From an uncultured bacterium (GTDB taxonomy: Bacteria; Cyanobacteriota; Vampirovibrionia; Gastranaerophilales; Gastranaerophilaceae): 64,000 nucleotides of DNA. Positions 1-7,402 of this stretch are shown here, piece after piece. Made by a program: the position numbers and the translations under genes. The stretch lies in the NCBI GenBank assembly GCA_902475545.1, contig CABRZP010000008.1:38123-102122 (forward strand), written 5' to 3'. The notes beneath the pieces are model-generated. The model was not told the DNA's origin. It saw only the letters and a program-made list of their open reading frames with translations, and did not search any database. How positions within the stretch are numbered: the first letter of the stretch is position 1; every line of letters begins with the position of its first letter.

Positions 1-478
1 TAGGATTTTTTCCATATCCTCTGTAATCAATAGCTAATATTCCGTAATTACTTTTTGAGAGTGATTTATAAAGTGGTTGATTACTGGTTATATTATGTGA
101 AAAACCATGAAGAAATATAATATAATTTTTTGATTTATTGGGATTTATATCCAGAGCGTTAATTGATTCTTTTTTAGTAACCGGAATTTGAATTTCTTGA
201 GTTATATCTTTTATTTCTTCCGATAATGGAATGTATGGGCGTTTAGAACCTCTAAGGGAACGGTTATAACTGGTATTTTTCAAAAAAGCTCCGATGAGTT
301 TTTCTCGTAATCCTGTAAATTGAATAGTATTGTTGGAATTTGTAACAGGAATAGTTCTTTCAAATTTATCATACGGTAAAGCCTTGACTGTAGGGGTAGG
401 TTTTACTGTTCTGTGGATGTTATAAGAAAGATTTGGTTGTATCTTATTTTGATTAAATTGAACTTTTGCAATTTCCAT
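1..478 (-). CDS. Alpha/beta hydrolase (serine hydrolase fold), 3' part outside window
   Basis: This is the N-terminal 159 codons of a reverse-strand gene that runs off the left edge. After a roughly 110-residue low-complexity N-terminal region, the translation reaches the motif IIFLHGFSHN followed by LAIDYRGYGKN, which are the oxyanion-hole HG strand and the D-RGxG strand of alpha/beta hydrolases of the S33/BAAT-like type. The nucleophile elbow and catalytic Asp/His lie outside the window, so the enzyme activity cannot be judged. No signal peptide is seen. Residues 52-56 read IQFTG, a motif that recurs near the N-terminus of several other proteins here. The start ATG at 478 is the first in frame. 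The fold is fairly sure; the substrate is unknown. Confidence 0.75.
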   Translation of the reverse strand, partial: MEIAKVQFNQNKIQPNLSYNIHRTVKPTPTVKALPYDKFERTIPVTNSNNTIQFTGLREKLIGAFLKNTSYNRSLRGSKRPYIPLSEEIKDITQEIQIPVTKKESINALDINPNKSKNYIIFLHGFSHNITSNQPLYKSLSKSNYGILAIDYRGYGKNP

Positions 479-539
479 TAGTATATCCCTGATTTGAATT
501 TTATCATAAACAAAAGTAAAAAAACTTGAAAAATTTTTC

Positions 540-568
540 TTGACAACAAGCTTTGATTATTATAAATT
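540..568 (+). promoter_or_regulatory. Probable sigma70 promoter of tRNA-Leu
   Basis: TTGACA at 540-545 is followed after 17 bases by TAAATT at 563-568. Transcription would begin near 575, about 35 bases before the tRNA. The -35 is perfect and the -10 is weak. No other promoter-like pair is evident upstream of the tRNA. Confidence 0.5.
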
Positions 569-608
569 AAATGTATTCTCAAGTTTGAGAATATTCCACA
601 AAACGCGT

Positions 609-690
609 GGGCGTGTGGTGGAATGGTAGACACGCTAGTCTTAGGAACTAGTGCGAAAGCGTGGGAGTTCGAGTCTCTTCACGCCCACCA
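609..690 (+). tRNA. tRNA-Leu (anticodon UAG)
   Basis: The sequence folds as a class II tRNA. The acceptor stem gggcgtg pairs with cacgccc, followed by discriminator A and an encoded CCA at 688-690. The D-arm has the GGTAGACAC pattern typical of bacterial leucine tRNAs. The anticodon stem ctagt/actag encloses loop cttagga with anticodon TAG, and there is a long variable arm. It reads CUA (and probably other CUN) codons. Its last 15 bases are repeated downstream in a tandem array. Confidence 0.95.
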
Positions 691-1103
691 TTAAAAAGAA
701 CCTTGTAAAAGGTTCTTTTTTGTTGTTCAAATGTTGGGCAGAATCGACTCGAAAGTTATTTGATTTTGTTGAAATCAAATAACCTCGTCAGCCGTCTTCA
801 CGACATACCGCATCAGTAAGGCTCGAGCTTCCAACTCTTGCCAACAGCTGCGGCATCTTCACGCCCACCATTAAAAAGAACCTTGCAAAAGGTTCTTTTT
901 TGTTGTTCAAATGTTGGGCAGAATCGACTTGAAAGTTATTTGATTTTGTTGAAATCAAATAACCTCGTCAGCCGTCTTCACGACATACCGCATCAGTAAG
1001 GCTCGAGCTTCCAACTCTTGCCAACAGCTGCGGCATCTTCACGCCCACCATTAAAAAGAACCTTGCAAAAAGTTCTTTTTTTGTTGTTCAAATGTTGGGT
1101 AGA
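676..1103 (+). repeat. 180-bp tandem repeat copying the tRNA-Leu 3' end (two full units and a partial third)
   Basis: Units lie at 676-855 and 856-1035, with a partial third from 1036 to about 1103. The spacing is exactly 180 bases, and units 1 and 2 differ at only about two positions. Each unit begins with the last 15 bases of the tRNA gene (tcttcacgcccacca), followed by the tRNA terminator hairpin, an inverted repeat (gttatttgatttt/aaatcaaataac) and a GC-richer stretch. No convincing ORF occurs inside. The array fills most of the gap between the two tRNAs and may be an attachment-site scar or a slippage expansion. Confidence 0.9.
693..720 (+). terminator. Intrinsic terminator of tRNA-Leu
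   Basis: The arms aaaaagaacc (693-702) and ggttcttttt (711-720) enclose an 8-base loop and end in a T run directly after the tRNA. The same hairpin recurs at 873-900, and in weaker form near 1053, because it is part of the 180-bp tandem repeat. Confidence 0.85.
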
Positions 1104-1162
1104 ATTAATTCGAAAATAGTTTTATTTTTAACTTGTTTGAGAATGTAAAAAATGTGCATCTT

Positions 1163-1183
1163 CCATAAATTGTGAATTTATGG
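1163..1183. promoter_or_regulatory. Perfect inverted repeat upstream of tRNA-Ala
   Basis: ccataaatt and aatttatgg are perfect 9-base arms around a 3-base centre, about 18 bases before tRNA-Ala and next to the AT-rich stretch tatatataaatata that could serve as its -10. It could be an operator or an mRNA hairpin. No T run follows, so a terminator is unlikely. Confidence 0.35.
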
Positions 1184-1200
1184 TATATATAAATATACAC

Positions 1201-1273
1201 GGGGCGTTAGCGCAGTTGGTAGCGCACAACACTGGCAGTGTTGGGGTCAGGGGTTCGAATCCCCTACGCTCCA
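1201..1273 (+). tRNA. tRNA-Ala (anticodon GGC)
   Basis: A standard cloverleaf is visible. The acceptor ggggcgt pairs with acgctcc, including the G3:U70 wobble that is the alanine identity element. The D-arm is gcgc/gcgc, the anticodon stem caaca/tgttg encloses loop ctggcag (anticodon GGC), and the T-arm is aggggttcgaatcccct. The discriminator is A. CCA is not encoded, unlike the neighbouring tRNA-Leu. Confidence 0.96.
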
Positions 1274-1296
1274 TAATTTGTTTTTAGGAGTTATTT

Positions 1297-1656
1297 ATGA
1301 AGAAAATTTTTGTTTTGTCTTTTGTGGGTATTATTTCGTTAGCTTTATTTTGTAATAAAGGATATTCTTCAACTGTAAAGCATAAATATCCGCCAAGACC
1401 TGTTTATATGGAATGTTCAGATGATTTAAAAACATGTCAAGTTTGGCGAAATACTTTGCACTCTTCCAGCGGTCCTTTGTATATAAACGGGAGTATCGTT
1501 TGTACTCCAAATAAGAAAATATGTCTTATTGGCAGACATACAATGAGGTCTCCCGGAAAACCTTTATTTGTTACTGCCAATGAAGTCTGTATGCCGGATA
1601 AAAAAACTTGTACTGATGGATATTCAATGAGACGTTCGAAAGAACCGTTATATTAA
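1297..1656 (+). CDS. Small secreted protein with three C-x6-C repeats
   Basis: This 119-residue protein of unknown function starts with a clear signal peptide (MKK, then a hydrophobic stretch to about residue 18, which includes a Cys). The mature part is three repeats of about 29 residues (roughly 33-59, 60-88 and 89-116). Each has the pattern of a PLY/PVY-like strand, then C-x6-C (Cys 40/47, 69/76 and 98/105), then a basic MRS-like turn. The evenly spaced cysteine pairs suggest small disulfide- or metal-stabilised units outside the cytoplasm. The ATG follows a tttaggag ribosome site just after tRNA-Ala. The next gene follows closely and may share the transcript. Confidence 0.75.
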   Translation: MKKIFVLSFVGIISLALFCNKGYSSTVKHKYPPRPVYMECSDDLKTCQVWRNTLHSSSGPLYINGSIVCTPNKKICLIGRHTMRSPGKPLFVTANEVCMPDKKTCTDGYSMRRSKEPLY

Positions 1657-1679
1657 TTTTGTTATTAAGAGGTATTAAT

Positions 1680-2375
1680 ATGGATAAAATTCAACCGATT
1701 GATTCTTTGACTAATGTCGAAATTTATAAAATTTTGTCTTCAGAGAAGCTTACATATAGTCAAAAGGCTGAGTTTATTAAAATGAATTCTGCAGCTATGA
1801 AAAATGCTGCTGAGTTGGAGTTTTCAGCAAGTGAATTTAAAGAAATGATGGAGCATAGACCTCTTGTGAGGTTTAGACCGTTAAAAAATTCATTCACTAA
1901 ACAAGGCGATGATATAATTCTAGCAAAGGCTTTAAATATTGATAAACGAAGTATTAATATTTATATAAATTCATTAATTAGTTCAAATTTTGAAGCAAAA
2001 GATGTCGACAAAGATGCTATTGATAAGGTTAAAACTTATGTATACAGGCATGGCACAAAAGATCAAGTTGTAGCTTTTCTTGAATATGAATTATCTGATG
2101 TTAAATTTGTCTTGCAAAAGTTGTACAAAACTTTCGATAGTAATACCGGAGGAGTCTTTGGTTATTTTATGCGACCAATCCATAGAATGGATAATAATAC
2201 ATTAGCCAGAATATACAATGTTGTTGATAAAAGTTTAAGAAATTCCCTTAATGCAGGGTATATTGATGATACACAGTTTAATTCAACTGCTGAGTGGGCT
2301 CTTGTTAAAATACATGAAATTCAAAATAATTCAAAAGTTTTAAGGGCTTATGATTTATATAAAAATTTAACATAA
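1680..2375 (+). CDS. Hypothetical protein, mostly helical, soluble
   Basis: I do not recognise a family. From the ATG at 1680, which has the ribosome site aagagg about 8 bases upstream, the product is 231 residues. A TTG at 1659 in the same frame lacks a site and is rejected as the start. There is no signal peptide or membrane span, and the composition (many Lys, Asn, Asp and Leu) suggests a helical cytoplasmic protein. It lies 23 bases after the secreted repeat protein and about 70 bases before the kinase-like gene, so a small operon is possible. Confidence 0.65.
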   Translation: MDKIQPIDSLTNVEIYKILSSEKLTYSQKAEFIKMNSAAMKNAAELEFSASEFKEMMEHRPLVRFRPLKNSFTKQGDDIILAKALNIDKRSINIYINSLISSNFEAKDVDKDAIDKVKTYVYRHGTKDQVVAFLEYELSDVKFVLQKLYKTFDSNTGGVFGYFMRPIHRMDNNTLARIYNVVDKSLRNSLNAGYIDDTQFNSTAEWALVKIHEIQNNSKVLRAYDLYKNLT

Positions 2376-2446
2376 TTGAAAAATAAAATAGCAAAATTTA
2401 TTTTTAGAGGCGTTATTGTATTATATATAAATAATGAGGTATAAGT

Positions 2447-3754
2447 ATGCAAATAAGTCCTATTAGTCTTGGAGATAAAAGAAATAATACACATTTTTCA
2501 GGTCGGTTTTTAGTTGATGTTGGTGGTAGTGTAGGTGAAAATTCATTAAAAGCCCTTTTGATACCGAATACAAGTAACAAAACTACAGCAAAAATAAAAG
2601 ATATTGTTAATATTCAAGGTTCAAGAGTATATAAGGATTCGGAAGATTTTTTAAAAAAACTTGCCGGAAAAATGGCAGAATGTTACCGAGAAGGATTAAA
2701 GGTTAATCCAAAAGATAAAACAATAAAAGAAGCTGTATTTTTCATGCCGGGGTCCGTATATAATAACACGCTTTTATATGCAGATAATATTCGAGGAATG
2801 TCAGGAACAGGCATGAGCGATATTGATTTTAACAATATTCCTAAATATATGAAAGAAAATGGAATTAGGTTATCAAAAGACTTTAAAATAAAAGTTTTTC
2901 AAGATTCTATGGGTAGTGGGCTTGCAATTGCTCAAAAACTTTATGATAAGGGAATGCTTCATGCCGGCGATCATTATTCTGTCGCTATAACAGGCGGCGG
3001 ATGCGGAATATCAAATATTAGAGCAATTTCTGATACGTCGGCAATTGTTGATGCAACAGGTAGCAGTTATTTTACAAATGAGCAGGGGTTAGTAAAGATT
3101 GCTAATGCTGGTGCTTCTGCTTCAAAACTCATTAACAATTTTTGCAATTCTATGGGTATCAATAAGCAATTAGGTCCTCAAATTGCAAGCTGTGGTATTG
3201 GACAAGTTGTTACATCTGAGACTTTTTTAATTCCAAAAAATGCTCAGGGTGAAAAATTAAAAAATCTACTTTTAAGTTTGAAAAAATATGCACCAAAAGA
3301 TTCAACAGACCCGAGAAGTGAACTTGTTTTAAAACCTCTCTATACTTTATATGATGAAAATAGTATAAAAGTAACAGATGATTTTTCAAGAGATTTTAAA
3401 CATGCACGTCATCAAGCAATTTGGCAGTATGCGGAAAGTCTGGCAAAATTTGCAGTTATAAAAGAAAACGAAGGTTCTAACGGACTTATTATAACCGGAC
3501 CTCTCGGTTTTGCAGTAGATAAAGCTCTTAGAAAACATCACTCATCTTCCTTGTCTGAGATGATTTCGCAAAGAATATCCGAAATGTACAATACCTATGA
3601 ACTTGATAAGATTAGAGATAGTCATAAATTTAAAATAATATGTAATCCGGAATTTAGTCTTGCAGACAATACCGAGGCAAGAGAATTAGCACTTAATTCA
3701 AAACTTATTGGTCAAAACAGATTTAATTGGTTAAGAATGGATTTTGATAAATAA
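2447..3754 (+). CDS. ASKHA/ROK-like sugar kinase-fold protein
   Basis: This 435-residue protein has the hallmarks of the actin/hexokinase fold: a phosphate-1-like motif FLVDVGGSVG near residues 22-31, a central AITGGGCGIS phosphate-2-like motif, and a C-terminal GLIITGPLGF stretch like the adenosine motif. It lacks the Cys-rich zinc motif (CxCGxxGC) of many ROK proteins, and the first motif has GGS instead of GGT. Kinase activity is therefore an inference. Residues 15-19 (THFSG) carry the short SF/FxG-type motif seen in other proteins of this window. A gagg ribosome site precedes the ATG. The substrate cannot be told. Confidence 0.6.
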   Translation: MQISPISLGDKRNNTHFSGRFLVDVGGSVGENSLKALLIPNTSNKTTAKIKDIVNIQGSRVYKDSEDFLKKLAGKMAECYREGLKVNPKDKTIKEAVFFMPGSVYNNTLLYADNIRGMSGTGMSDIDFNNIPKYMKENGIRLSKDFKIKVFQDSMGSGLAIAQKLYDKGMLHAGDHYSVAITGGGCGISNIRAISDTSAIVDATGSSYFTNEQGLVKIANAGASASKLINNFCNSMGINKQLGPQIASCGIGQVVTSETFLIPKNAQGEKLKNLLLSLKKYAPKDSTDPRSELVLKPLYTLYDENSIKVTDDFSRDFKHARHQAIWQYAESLAKFAVIKENEGSNGLIITGPLGFAVDKALRKHHSSSLSEMISQRISEMYNTYELDKIRDSHKFKIICNPEFSLADNTEARELALNSKLIGQNRFNWLRMDFDK

Positions 3755-3807
3755 ATTTTTAATTTGAATGCAGAATAGACTCTTATTAAATTTTATAATT
3801 TATGTAT

Positions 3808-3836
3808 TTGAAAATTTTTAAGTATAGGTGTATAAT
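3808..3836 (+). promoter_or_regulatory. Sigma70 promoter for the symporter gene
   Basis: TTGAAA at 3808-3813, a 17-base spacer and a perfect TATAAT at 3831-3836 predict transcription from about 3843, 36 bases before the symporter start codon. The ribosome site aagagga is at 3866-3872. Confidence 0.65.
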
Positions 3837-3878
3837 GAACAAGTCGTATATATAGATAAGAATTAAGAGGATAAATAT

Positions 3879-5201
3879 ATGAAGCTTCACATGCAGATTT
3901 TAATTGCACTAGGTCTAGGTATTAAAAGAAATTGGCACATTTTCTTTGGGATTATTGCCGGTATTTTGTTAGGTATATTTTTGCATTCGCATCCGAATAT
4001 GCTTGTAGATAATATCTTAACCTTTGTAGGGCAAGTATTTATTAGATTGATTCAAATGGTTGTTATTCCTCTTGTTGTTTCGGCTATTATTATCGGGATT
4101 ACAAGTGTTGGTGATAATAAACAACTTGGAAAATTTGGTTCTAAGATGATTATTTATTATGGTATTTTGACAACTATTGCAGTTACAATCGGTACTGTTT
4201 TAGCTTTATTAATTAAACCTGGTACAGGTGCTGCTCATTATATTTCTTCAAATATTGCATCAGATGTTCAGGCTTCCGTTGCAACAGCTATGCAGCAGCA
4301 ACAAGGAAATATTTTAAACTTATTCTTGGGATTTATTCCTAATAATCCTATGGAAGCTTTTGCTACAGGAAATATGGTACCAATTATAATCTTTGTAGTT
4401 TTATTTGCATTGGCTCTTGTCAAAGTTGGAGATGTTAACAGACCAATAGTCTCATTTTTTGAATCTGTTTTTGCGGCGACAATGAAAATAACTGATTGGA
4501 TTATGTTATTTGCGGCTCCTGGTGTATTTGCACTTACTGCTAGTGCAGTATCAAGTTTTGGTGTTGATATCTTTACAACTATATCTAAATATTTATTGGT
4601 ACTTATGGTAGGTTTTGCAATACAGGCATTTGTAGTATATCCAATATTCTTAAAATGTTTTTCAAAAGTATCTGCACCAATTTTATTTTCAGCAATTGCT
4701 GAGGCTATAATGGTTGCATTTGGTACTGCAAGTTCTTCTGCAACACTGCCATTGACAATTGCATGTTGTGAAAAACGAGGAATTTCTCATAAAATCTCAA
4801 GTTTTGTATTGCCATTGGGGGCAACCTTGAATTTTGACGGTACAGCTTTATTGCAAACAGTAGCTGTAATTTTCTTGGCTCAAGCTTATGGTGTTCCTCT
4901 TGATTTATTCTTAATTATTCAAATTGCACTTTTAGCAATTGTAGCTTCAAGTACTTGTGCAGGTATTCCTGGAGGCGGTTTGATTACTATCTCGTTAATC
5001 CTTAATGGAATGGGCTTGAGTCCTGAACAGTTAGTGGCAGGTTTTGCATTCTTGTTCACAATAGAAAGACTTACAGATATGTTTAGATCTACATTGAATG
5101 TGACTTCTGATGCTGTTGTTGCCGCTACAATTGCAGATAATGAAAATGAAATCAATTATGATTTATTAAATAATCCGCAAGCTTATGAAGAGATTGCATA
5201 G
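3879..5201 (+). CDS. Sodium:dicarboxylate (glutamate/aspartate-type) symporter, SDF family
   Basis: This 440-residue inner-membrane transporter carries the diagnostic parts of the GltPh/GltP family. These are the serine-rich reentrant loop GTASSSATLP, the ATLNFDGTAL motif (NMDGT-like), the second hairpin AGIPGGG, and a TM8 segment with the pattern D-x-x-R-x-x-x-N-x-x-x-D, equivalent to the residues that bind the amino acid and sodium. The conserved Arg suggests an acidic substrate such as glutamate, aspartate or a dicarboxylate. It has its own promoter (3808-3836) and is followed 9 bases later by queF. It could use the Na+ gradient made by the decarboxylase at 22085-25408 (inference). Confidence 0.92.
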   Translation: MKLHMQILIALGLGIKRNWHIFFGIIAGILLGIFLHSHPNMLVDNILTFVGQVFIRLIQMVVIPLVVSAIIIGITSVGDNKQLGKFGSKMIIYYGILTTIAVTIGTVLALLIKPGTGAAHYISSNIASDVQASVATAMQQQQGNILNLFLGFIPNNPMEAFATGNMVPIIIFVVLFALALVKVGDVNRPIVSFFESVFAATMKITDWIMLFAAPGVFALTASAVSSFGVDIFTTISKYLLVLMVGFAIQAFVVYPIFLKCFSKVSAPILFSAIAEAIMVAFGTASSSATLPLTIACCEKRGISHKISSFVLPLGATLNFDGTALLQTVAVIFLAQAYGVPLDLFLIIQIALLAIVASSTCAGIPGGGLITISLILNGMGLSPEQLVAGFAFLFTIERLTDMFRSTLNVTSDAVVAATIADNENEINYDLLNNPQAYEEIA

Positions 5202-5210
5202 AGGTTATTT

Positions 5211-6113
5211 ATGACTGAGTCAATCACGGATAAAATAGCTTCCACCTGGTTGGGCAAAAAAAGTAGTGGCAGTGATAAATATAATCCGTCGTTACTTGTT
5301 GCTGTACCTCGTGCTGAAAACCGTATTCAATACAATATAGAAAATGAAAATCTTCCTTTTCTCGGATGGGATGTCTGGCATGCTTATGAATTTTCTGCGT
5401 TAACTGAAAACGGATTGCCGGTTACTCGTTTGTTGAAACTAAAATATAATTGCAATAATGATTTTATTATTGAATCTAAGTCGTTAAAGCTTTATCTGAA
5501 TTCTTATAATATGAGTAAATTTGGCAAAGATATGAATGAATGTTTAACGATTTGCAAAAATAATATTGAAAAAGACTTATCAAATATTTTAAAGACAAAT
5601 GTAGAAGTTAATTTCTTGGATAATAAAGCGGATAGAGTTTGCATATTTGATAAATTTGAGAATATATTGAATTTCGTAGATGAAAAATCTTTAAATGTTA
5701 CTAAATTTAAAGAATCTCCAGAGGTGATTGAGGTATCCAGAACTCAATTTTCTGAAGAACATTACTTAATGTTTGATTCCTTGCGTTCCAATTGTAGAGT
5801 AACCCATCAACCGGATTTTGGAGATGTGTTTATATATTATAAATCAGCGGTAAAAATCAATGAAGCAAGTTTAGTTGAGTATTTGGTCTCTTTTCGCTCA
5901 GAATATCATTTTCATGAAGAATGTTGTGAAATGATTTATAAAAGACTTTACGATTTGCTTGATAAAGATGATGAATTGTTTGTTTCTGCTCTTTATACAA
6001 GACGAGGAGGTATAGATATATCTCCTGCCCGTTGGAGTAAGAATTGTACAATAAATGAAGTTGACAACTTGTTAGATTTATCAAAATATGCAAGATGTGG
6101 GATTAAACAGTAG
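5211..6113 (+). CDS. queF: NADPH-dependent 7-cyano-7-deazaguanine reductase
   Basis: QueF reduces preQ0 to preQ1 in queuosine synthesis. At 300 residues this is the long two-domain (E. coli-like) form. The QueF signature ESKSLKLYLNS (residues 88-98) is present. The second domain has SNCRVTHQPDFGD with the catalytic Cys195 and Asp202, the same 7-residue spacing as Cys190/Asp197 in the E. coli enzyme. The ATG follows a gaggtt ribosome site just after the symporter stop. queD (40822) in this window supplies an earlier step of the same pathway. Confidence 0.95.
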   Translation: MTESITDKIASTWLGKKSSGSDKYNPSLLVAVPRAENRIQYNIENENLPFLGWDVWHAYEFSALTENGLPVTRLLKLKYNCNNDFIIESKSLKLYLNSYNMSKFGKDMNECLTICKNNIEKDLSNILKTNVEVNFLDNKADRVCIFDKFENILNFVDEKSLNVTKFKESPEVIEVSRTQFSEEHYLMFDSLRSNCRVTHQPDFGDVFIYYKSAVKINEASLVEYLVSFRSEYHFHEECCEMIYKRLYDLLDKDDELFVSALYTRRGGIDISPARWSKNCTINEVDNLLDLSKYARCGIKQ

Positions 6114-6122
6114 AGGTAATCT

Positions 6123-6464
6123 TTGAATAACAGACAATTTGGAAATTCAGGTGAAGATTTAGCTTGCGAATACCTTATTAAAAACGGGTATGAGATACTT
6201 GAGCGTAATAAACATTTTTCCAAATTATGTGAAATTGATATTATTGCTAAATATAAGAAAAAAGTTGTATTTGTTGAAGTGAAAACACGAAAAACTGCCG
6301 ACTTTGGTACACCCTTGGAAGCAATCACGAAGTCGAAATATAACAATATTAAAACAGGTGTGCTTTCTTATGTTGCAGAAAATAAAATAAAAGATTTTCA
6401 GATTGATGTTATTGGGATAACAATGTATCCAGAATTAAAGCTTGAGCATTTGAAAAATATATAA
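6123..6464 (+). CDS. yraN: YraN/UPF0102 family nuclease-like protein
   Basis: This 113-residue protein has the restriction-endonuclease-like core of UPF0102: G-x-x-A-x-x-YL near residues 10-20, then CEIDIIAKYKKKVVFVEVKTR containing the D...EVK metal-site pattern. The family's cellular role is not established. The start is TTG at 6123. It has a well-placed site (agagg) overlapping the queF stop, and no ATG fits the conserved N-terminus. It is translated right after queF, so the two are probably co-transcribed. Confidence 0.88.
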   Translation: MNNRQFGNSGEDLACEYLIKNGYEILERNKHFSKLCEIDIIAKYKKKVVFVEVKTRKTADFGTPLEAITKSKYNNIKTGVLSYVAENKIKDFQIDVIGITMYPELKLEHLKNI

Positions 6465-6552
6465 TATATGTTATGAGAGATGCCATTACCGTTGGCTAAG
6501 ATTTATTTTTATAGTAAAATATAATAGGTTAGGGATATTTAAGAGGTATAAA

Positions 6553-7389
6553 ATGTTAAGAGGACCATTTTTAGATAGAAACTGGATGGCTCAAAATCCG
6601 GATTATAATTCATCTGATATTGTTATGTTAGGGTTGCCGTTTGATGGTACAGTGTCTTATCGTCCGGGATCAAGATTTGCACCGGAACAAATCAGATTGG
6701 CAAGCTGGGGGCTTGAAGAATATTCACCAACTTTTGATAAAGAATTAGGTGATGTTAATTTTCATGACGCCGGAGACTTAGAATTTCCTCTTGGAAATAC
6801 GTATAAAACGCTCGAACAAATAGAACAAAATGTTGAAGATATTTATAAAGACGGTAAGCGAGTTTTTGGAATTGGCGGAGAACATTTGGTAACCCTTCCT
6901 GAAGTAAAAGCTGTTTCTAAGTTTTATGAAAATTTAGCCGTTGTGCATTTTGATGCCCATACTGATTTGAGGGAAGAATATATGGGTGAAGAAATGTCTC
7001 ATAGTGCTGTAATAAGACATATTTCAAAGTTTGTAAAGCCTGAAAATATAAAACAAATAGGTATTCGTTCCGGAATGAAAGAAGAATGGGAATTTATGCA
7101 AAAACATAATACCTTGTGCCATAAATATTCCGATTTGGATTCTCTCAAAAATAAAAATGTCTTTATCACTGTTGATTTGGATTGTCTTGATACTTCAATT
7201 ATGCCGGGTACCGGTACTCCGGAAGTTGGAGGTATGAGCTTTAATGAACTTATAGGCTGGTTTAAATATTTAAAAGATTTTAATATAGTTGGTGCAGATG
7301 TAGTTGAATTGGCTCCGGATTACGATGCCAGCGGTTCGTCAACTGCTGTTGCAACAAAAGTTATTAGAGAACTCTTGATGATTATGTAG
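6553..7389 (+). CDS. speB: Agmatinase-like ureohydrolase
   Basis: This 278-residue member of the arginase/agmatinase family has the binuclear manganese motifs GGEH, HFDAHTD and DLDCLD, plus a C-terminal glutamate in VVELAP. The TPEVGG loop fits agmatinase rather than arginase. The usual reaction is agmatine to putrescine and urea. In cyanobacteria, relatives can act on other guanidino compounds, so the substrate is inferred. It has a gaggta ribosome site and is followed 13 bases later by ligA. Confidence 0.9.
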   Translation: MLRGPFLDRNWMAQNPDYNSSDIVMLGLPFDGTVSYRPGSRFAPEQIRLASWGLEEYSPTFDKELGDVNFHDAGDLEFPLGNTYKTLEQIEQNVEDIYKDGKRVFGIGGEHLVTLPEVKAVSKFYENLAVVHFDAHTDLREEYMGEEMSHSAVIRHISKFVKPENIKQIGIRSGMKEEWEFMQKHNTLCHKYSDLDSLKNKNVFITVDLDCLDTSIMPGTGTPEVGGMSFNELIGWFKYLKDFNIVGADVVELAPDYDASGSSTAVATKVIRELLMIM

Positions 7390-7402
7390 AGGTGTTTTAT
7401 AT

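Noticed and set aside
676..1103. CRISPR-like array
   Set aside because: The unit is one 180-base tandem block without alternating short repeats and unique spacers, and it contains the tRNA 3' end and terminator.
609..1273. Integrated prophage or island at the tRNA genes
   Set aside because: No integrase, transposase or phage gene lies nearby in the window; only the tandem repeat hints at an old event.
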